A stretch of DNA of 14,350 nucleotides from Micractinium sp. NFX-FRZ (lineage: Eukaryota; Chlorophyta; Trebouxiophyceae; Chlorellales; Chlorellaceae), in assembly GCA_029339195.1 (NCBI GenBank), contig JAPTJF010000777.1:1-14350 (forward strand). Reading direction: 5' to 3'. Of this stretch, positions 9,601 to 14,350 are shown piece by piece; position 1 is the first letter of the stretch; each line of letters starts with the position of its first letter. The notes below the pieces were generated by a model that saw only the letters and a program-made list of their open reading frames with translations, did not search any database and had not been told where the DNA came from. The position numbers were made by a program, and so were the translations under genes.

Positions 9601-12600
9601 TTGAAGGGTGCGGCCCACAGCGCCATGGACGCCTGCACCGCCTCCTTGACCACCAGGTTGCCCTGCTCCTTGCTGCCCTTGCCACGGTCCGTCACAATGG
9701 CCAGCCGCACGGGCATGGCGGCTGCAGGCAGAGGGGGCGGGGAGGGGAGCGGGCAGGTGAGCGGATGCGTGGAGGGTGCGGCAGGGTGCAGCAGGTCTGA
9801 GCCTGCAGAGCGGTGCCAGGCAAAAGCAGGAGGCGGGGGGCCAGACGGCAGAGGGCGCCGCGCTGGGGTGAGGGAGTGCAGCTCTCCGCATGACCAGTGA
9901 GACCAGCAGCAGTGGCAACAGCCGCTCCCGTGCCGTGCCGCACCAGCAGCAGACCTCTCACCACGTTGCCGCCTCCTCCCCCCACCCCAAACCCTCACCC
10001 GTGCCGTGCTGCACCACCAGCTGCTTCAGGGAGACGAGCCAGGCGTAGAGGGAGAGCATGGCGACGCCGGCGGTCATGGCGTGGAGGTTGACCTCGGCGC
10101 GGGCCAGCCCGGGGACCAGCTTGCCCTGGTGGAAGTGGCCCTCCTCCACGGCAACCCTGCGGGTGGGGGAGAGGAAGGAAGGGCATTGGGCAGATGTGAG
10201 GTCCGGCAGAGGTTGGGTGAAGGGACGCCAGCTTTGCAGGGAAGCCAGCTTTCCAGGCCCCTGGCTCCCCATGGTCCTCTGGGATCCCCTGCCCCTCCTG
10301 CCTCCCACCCCGCCGGTGCCCACCAGCCGCCTGTGCCCACCAATACACGCGCACCGCCCCCTGCCCCACCTGAAGAGGCGCAGCGCCCGCCGCTGCACCC
10401 ACACGACGCCCGTCTCCCAGAGAGCGTCGATGATGGCATTGTACACAATCGCGTCGGCGCGGCAGCCCTGCGCCTTCATGCGCTCGTAGGCCTGCGGGGA
10501 GATTGGGAGGCAGGCGAGGTGAGGCGGGGGAGGGGTGGGAGAGGTGTGGGAGGCAAGGAAGGTGGTGGCGAAAAGCGGAGGGATGGTGCAGTGATGGTGG
10601 AAGATTGAGAGGATCAGAGCGATGGGTTGGGTAGGGGGCGGCGGGTGGAGCTTGAAATGCGCAGTGCACATGCGGCGCCGATGCACCGTTGGCTGGCACC
10701 CGCTCTGCGCTGGCGCGGCGGCGGTGCACAGCAGCGCGGGGGCAGGCGCTGTGCGGTGCAGCAGCACCTACCTCAAGGGCCAGCCGCCACTGCCCGCCCT
10801 TCTCCAGCGCGGAGATGAGCGCCTGCACAAAGGACCAGTCAGGCAGGCAATGGGGGTGTGGAATGAGCCTTGCTGCCTGCCCCACACACAAGGGGGCGCA
10901 CCGCCGCCTGCAGCCGCCGTTCCGCGCTGCCTGCCTGCCTGCCTGCCTTTTGGCCGCGCATGAACCAGAACCCTTGGCGGGTGCGCACCGTGTAGGAGAC
11001 GACGTCCGGGTGGCAGCCGTGCCCCTGCATCTGCTCAAACACCTCGCTCGCTTTCTGCCACTGCGCGCCCTGCGCCAGCGCCGTGATCAGGCTGTGGGCG
11101 TGGGGGTACAACAGGGGCGGAAGGGAGGAGGGGTGAAGTGGAGGGGGGGCAGCCTAGGGGGCAGGCCTCGAGGACCGGCAGGCCTGGCAGGCAGGTGGGT
11201 GCTGGTGATGTCGGCGCAGGTCCGACACCCGGGTAAGGCCTGAGCGGGCTATCACTGGCCCATCTGTAAGCTGCCCCGCCCATCCCTGTGGAACTGTTGT
11301 CCGTCCCCCTCCCCTCCCCTCCTGTCTGCCCTCTCTGTGCGGGTCCTCACCTGTTGTACGTCACAGTGTTGGGCGTGCACTGCTCCCGCAGCATCTCCTG
11401 GAAGAGCTCCAGGGCCAGCTCCCACTGCAGGCAGGCAGGCGGGCAGGCAGGCAGGCAGGCAGGGGAGGAGGGGAGCGTGAGGGGGTGAGAGGGGCAAGGT
11501 GCGGGGAGCGGCGGGAGGGGGGTATGCCATGGGAAACTCGGGGCCGCTACCAACATGAGGGGCTGTGTGATGGAGGGTGAACGGTACTAGCAGAGGCAGA
11601 GGGAGGTGGAGGGCGCGTGTAACGGACGGATGCATCAGGCGGCGGCGCGGCGCAGGCCGTGCGTAAGGCAGCCGGCTGCACAGGCGCACGCGCGCGCACA
11701 CACCTGGCCGGCCTTCTCGCAGGCGGAGATGAGGGATGAGTAGGTGATGACTGAGCGCTCGCATCCGCGGTACATCATCTCCTGCGGGGGCGGTACCACA
11801 GGGAGCGGGCGCAAGCGGTTGGCCACGGCGCAAGCATTCTGCCGCCAGCCACACGGGCAAGCCTCTGCCCTGCAGACCATGCCTCACAAACTGCCTGCCT
11901 CGCTCACGGTCCTCCAATTGAGCACGCACAACCCCCCACAAGCCTCCCTCCCTGGAGCCCCCCTCGAACAAACAAACCAGCACAGCCTCCCGCCGCTGGT
12001 TTCACCCCCACCTGGACCCCCCCTCAAACGAATACACACAGCCTCCCCCCGCCCCCACCTGGAACACCTCCATGACCTTGTCCAGCTGGCCCGCCTTGCC
12101 ATAGGCGGAGATGAGCGCGTTGTAGGTGGTGGAGTTGGGGGAGTAGCCCTCCTCCAGCATGCGGCGGTACACCGCCATCGCCTCGCGCGGCTGGTTGCAC
12201 ATGTTGCACGCAATGATGAGCGTGCTGCACAGGGGGTGGGCAGAGGGGGCAGGACGGGGCAGAGACAGGCGGGTGAGGACGCGGAAGGTGAGGGTGCACA
12301 GGGGTAGAGACAGGCGGGTGAGGGCCCGTCACCAGGTGGGAGGTCACAGCGGGCAGGCCCGCTCCCTGCCGCGTGCCCCCGCCAAGAAACCCACCGCAAA
12401 CGGCATGGTGGGCAGGCAGGCTCCAGTCCTGACCTCGAGCCCAAGCCCCATGCATGCACCCTGCTCCCCAGGCAGGCAGGCAGGCAGGCAGGCCGACTCA
12501 CTTGAACGTGCGCAGCACCGGCTCCACTCCCTCCCCCTTCATGAGCGCCAGCACGTTGACCGCCTCCTCCCAGCTGCCCATCTTGCCGTACACGTCAATC

Positions 12601-14350
12601 AGGGTGTTGTACCTGCAGGGGAGGGAGGGAGGGAGGGCCAGGGAGGGGGGAAGAAGAGGACGGGTGGGTGCGGGCGGGGAGGAAGAAGAGGAAGAAGAGG
12701 ACGGGTGGGTGTGGGCGGGGTGGCGGGCCAGTGCGCCTTCAGAGTTGGGACGGCTGAGCCGGGCGGAGGGCGGCAGCACAACCCGTCTCATGCGAGTGGC
12801 CTTTCAGCGCCCCGCTATGGTGGAGCTGCAAGCAGTGCTGTCCGGCCAGCTCGAAACTTACGTGACAACATTGGGCGTGCAGCGGTCCTGCGGCAAGGCA
12901 ACAGGAGAGTGGGGCAGGATCGGGTGAGGGCAGGTTTGTGAAGGGGCGGGGGGGCAGCTGAAGCGCGACCGCCCCGGCTGCAGCACTAGAGACGTCCACG
13001 ATTGGCCCTGCAGCACCAGCAGTGGCAAGCTGCGCGCAAAAAAGTGTCCACCGCCAGCTGCAAGCGCACCGTTGCCGACAACATACTGCCACGCTGGCAC
13101 TGCCATGCTGGCATCCCCACTACAGTGTACCGCTGTTGGCACGACGCTAAGCTTGTACGAGCACTTGAAACCACCACCACCAACAGCACCCCGCCGTGCT
13201 GGCGCTGCCAGGCTGGCACCCACCCCACCCCACCACCGCCCGCTGCTGCTGACCTGGCGCATGAGCTTGTATGTGTCCAGCGCCAGCGAGTGCTTGGAGC
13301 ACTTGATGCAGACATTCATGAGGGCGGTGTATGTGTGCACGTTGCGCTCAATGCCCTTGGACTTCATCTCTCCCGCCAGCTGCGACAGTGGGGGCAGGGG
13401 TATGGGGGGCAAGGTGTTAAGCTCCACACCGGGTGGCGGCGAGGGCGGCACGCCGCTGCTCCGCGGCCCACACCGCTCGTCCACACTCTCTCCGCTCCCT
13501 CCATCCCCACACCACTTCCCGCACACACCCTTCACCAGCTTGCGCCACCCGGGCCCCACCACCCCCATCCCATCACGCACCCAGATGCAACCAACACCCA
13601 GCACTCGCAGCACACCTTGAGCGCGCGGTCCACATCGTGCTCGGTGATGCACAGGCTGATCATGGCTGTGTACGAGTACACGTCCAGCAGGCTCTGCAGC
13701 GGGTGTCCCTCCTCCAGGGCGCGGATCCAGTCAAACAGCTCGGTGGCCCTGCGAGCAACGGCATCCAGGTGGAGAGGGAGGGTGAGGCGAGTGGGGAGAG
13801 GCGGGATGGCATGGGTGCTGAATGTTGGCTGCCTGGGGACGGCGCAATGGGGAGGGCGCCACCAGGGTAGAGGGGGTGTGAGGCGTGGCTGGGGTGACGG
13901 TGGGCACGAAATGGCAGGTTGGGGAGGGCGGCAGGGGTGGAAGGTGGGGGAGGCACATGCATAGGGCGGGCGCAGCAGCGGGAGCAGGCAACAGCGCGCA
14001 GACAGGCACCGCTTCCACCTGCACCCCCCAACCTCCTCCCGCCCAACCCGTCGCTGCTGCTGCCGCCCCCGCAAGCGCGCACCTGAACTGCAGGCCCGCC
14101 TTTGAGAGGTCCTTGAGCAGCAGGGCGCATGCGCGGCCGTCCAGCTGGAACAGCGCCTGGTACACCGGGTCCCCAATGGGCTGGCTGGCGGGGGTAGCAC
14201 CCACCAGCGCCACCAGGCTATCAATGCTGAGCTCATCTGGCGGCCCGCCCAGGCCGCCGGGGCCGCTGCTGCCGGCGCCGTCGTAGCCGCGGCGGTGGCC
14301 GCGGCGGCCGCTGCCAGGGCCGCCGGCGCCGGGGCCGCCGTTGCGTCCGC
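5994..14350 (-). CDS. Gene A: PPR-SMR-cyclin fusion protein (5' end missing)
   Basis: Twenty-one minus-strand exons keep one frame: 14350-14083, 13748-13616, 13379-13254, 12887-12862, 12612-12502, 12224-12059, 11781-11704, 11424-11351, 11091-10989, 10822-10772, 10491-10370, 10156-9999, 9721-9601, 9326-9185, 8989-8901, 8654-8532, 8299-8167, 7942-7817, 7472-7359, 7077-6937 and 6638-5994 (TGA). They total 3050 nt, or 1015 residues from the window edge. Residues 1-40 are Gly/Arg-rich. A divergent PPR unit at about 69-111 is followed by nine PPR motifs at 112-430. A degenerate SMR domain lies at about 441-552, cyclin folds at 590-801 and a disordered tail at 802-1015. PPR-SMR proteins usually bind organelle RNA; cyclins activate CDKs. 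The combination suggests an RNA-binding protein tied to a kinase or the cell cycle, but this is inference. The start codon and any transit peptide lie beyond 14350. Exon 14 seems to use a GC donor. Confidence 0.88.
6643..6668. repeat. GCACAGCATA repeat at the acceptor of the last gene A exon
   Basis: A short period-10 tract (GCACAGCATA units) directly abuts the exon 21 acceptor at 6639. On the transcribed strand it reads TGCTATGCTG and supplies the sequence just before the terminal CAG. Related TGCTG units occur at 5910-5930 in intergenic DNA and around 9150-9165 in intron 14. Confidence 0.75.
7604..7860 (-). repeat. Three 103-104 bp tandem copies of the exon 18 end
   Basis: Units beginning CACCTG on the plus strand start at 7607, 7711 and 7814. 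The rightmost is the real end of exon 18 (WNIRQVLAQ plus donor). The middle copy keeps an intact ATGCAG acceptor, nine in-frame codons (WNIRQVLEQ) and a GTGTG donor, making a phase-0 27-nt cassette at 7740-7714. The left copy is decayed. Both extra copies lie within intron 18 (7816-7473). Confidence 0.85.
8072..8134 (-). other. Duplicated cyclin helix-3 exon copy (candidate alternative exon)
   Basis: About 95 bases downstream of the end of exon 17 is a second copy of its last ~50-60 bases. It encodes LLDVLAVGCLAIAASQ beside the exon's LLDLLAVGCVVIAAKQ and is followed by a strong CAG|GTGAGC donor. Preceded by TTGCAG, it is a 63-nt phase-0 cassette. Using the internal GTCAG, it would instead join exon 16 in phase 2. 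The intron from exon 17 would be only 32 nt, so inclusion together with exon 17 is unlikely. Confidence 0.6.
9206..10093 (-). other. Degenerate SMR-like domain of gene A (exons 12-14)
   Basis: After the last PPR the protein reads VNLHAMTAG (441-449), then an Ala/Leu helix, LAIVTDRGKGS (478-488), a helix ending ALWAAPF, then GMLEALGTDVCDWLL. This follows the SMR layout in plant PPR-SMR proteins: an LDxH-like motif, a TGxGxxS-like loop, a helix ending in PF, and a WL segment. The first Asp is Asn442 here and the Gly of the TG pair is Asp483, so the usual nuclease-associated residues are partly lost. RNA binding without cleavage is a reasonable inference. Confidence 0.75.
10156..14146 (-). other. 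PPR array of gene A (exons 1-12)
   Basis: Eight consecutive motifs of exactly 35 residues start at residue 112, with typical openings such as VVTYNTLID, STTYNALIS, VITYSSLIS and TVTYNSLIT. A ninth, longer motif (AIVYNAIID) covers about 392-430. A divergent unit at about 69-111 (LDGRACALLLKDL then ATELFDWIR) resembles the first repeat of plant GUN1-like PPR-SMR proteins. This is P class, with no E or DYW editing extension. Residues 5 and 35 of motifs 1-8 are TN, TN, NV, NN, NS, SN, ND and TD. Introns fall within motifs and do not respect repeat borders. Confidence 0.92.
11426..11465. repeat. CTGC tract forming the exon 8 acceptor of gene A
   Basis: On the transcribed strand, intron 7 ends in about nine CCTG units whose last one becomes CTGCAG, the acceptor of exon 8 at 11424. 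The repeat therefore supplies both the pyrimidine-rich tract and the AG. A similar tract at 12469-12493 lies just inside the donor of intron 5. Confidence 0.85.
14213..14350 (-). other. Gly/Arg-rich N-terminal segment of gene A
   Basis: The edge exon opens in frame with about 37 residues of almost pure Gly, Pro, Ser and Arg (GRNGG, GSGRRGHRRGYDG), then changes to ordinary sequence at PPDELSIDSL. The frame is the one that continues through all downstream exons. RGG-like tracts often help bind RNA, so this could be an extra RNA-contact region. It could also be a spacer between a missing targeting sequence and the PPR array. Confidence 0.7.

Noticed and set aside
10006..11243. Plus-strand ORFs of up to 200 codons opposite the PPR exons
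   Set aside because: They are antisense shadows of PPR exons and GC-rich introns, with no domain of their own.

Overview
The window looks like nuclear DNA from a green alga (Chlorophyta). It is very GC-rich and has two multi-exon genes with 166-437 nt introns, GTGAGY-like donors and CTGCAG|G-like acceptors. The introns are full of short CAG, CAGCA and CTGC tracts. One gene encodes a plant/alga-type P-class PPR array with an SMR-like domain. The exact lineage (Trebouxiophyceae such as Chlorella relatives, or Chlorophyceae) cannot be fixed from the sequence. No RNA gene, CRISPR array, transposase or viral gene was seen.

Layout, left to right. Bases 2-82 read like the last codons of a plus-strand gene, followed by a non-coding stretch shared by two converging 3' ends. 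Gene B (minus strand, 3632 to 699, eight exons) encodes a small secreted cysteine-rich protein of 252 residues. It has a signal peptide and three tandem six-cysteine modules, which start at phase-1 introns. Bases 3633-5993 are a G-skewed intergenic region holding the gene B promoter side and the gene A 3' end. Gene A (minus strand, 14350 down to 5994, 21 exons, 5' end outside the window) encodes at least 1015 residues. Its order is a Gly/Arg-rich segment, nine to ten PPR repeats, a degenerate SMR domain, a complete two-fold cyclin box and a 214-residue low-complexity tail.

The main observation is that gene A joins an organelle-type RNA-binding protein (PPR-SMR) to a cyclin with all the CDK-contact residues I could check. 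Every junction is phase-consistent over 20 introns, and there is no ATG from which a separate cyclin gene could start at the joint. Two neighbouring cyclin exons also have tandem duplications of their 3' end plus donor site. These could act as alternative exons inside the CDK-binding box. The two genes have no obvious functional link.

All exon boundaries were worked out by hand from frame, phase and splice consensus, without transcript or homology searches.
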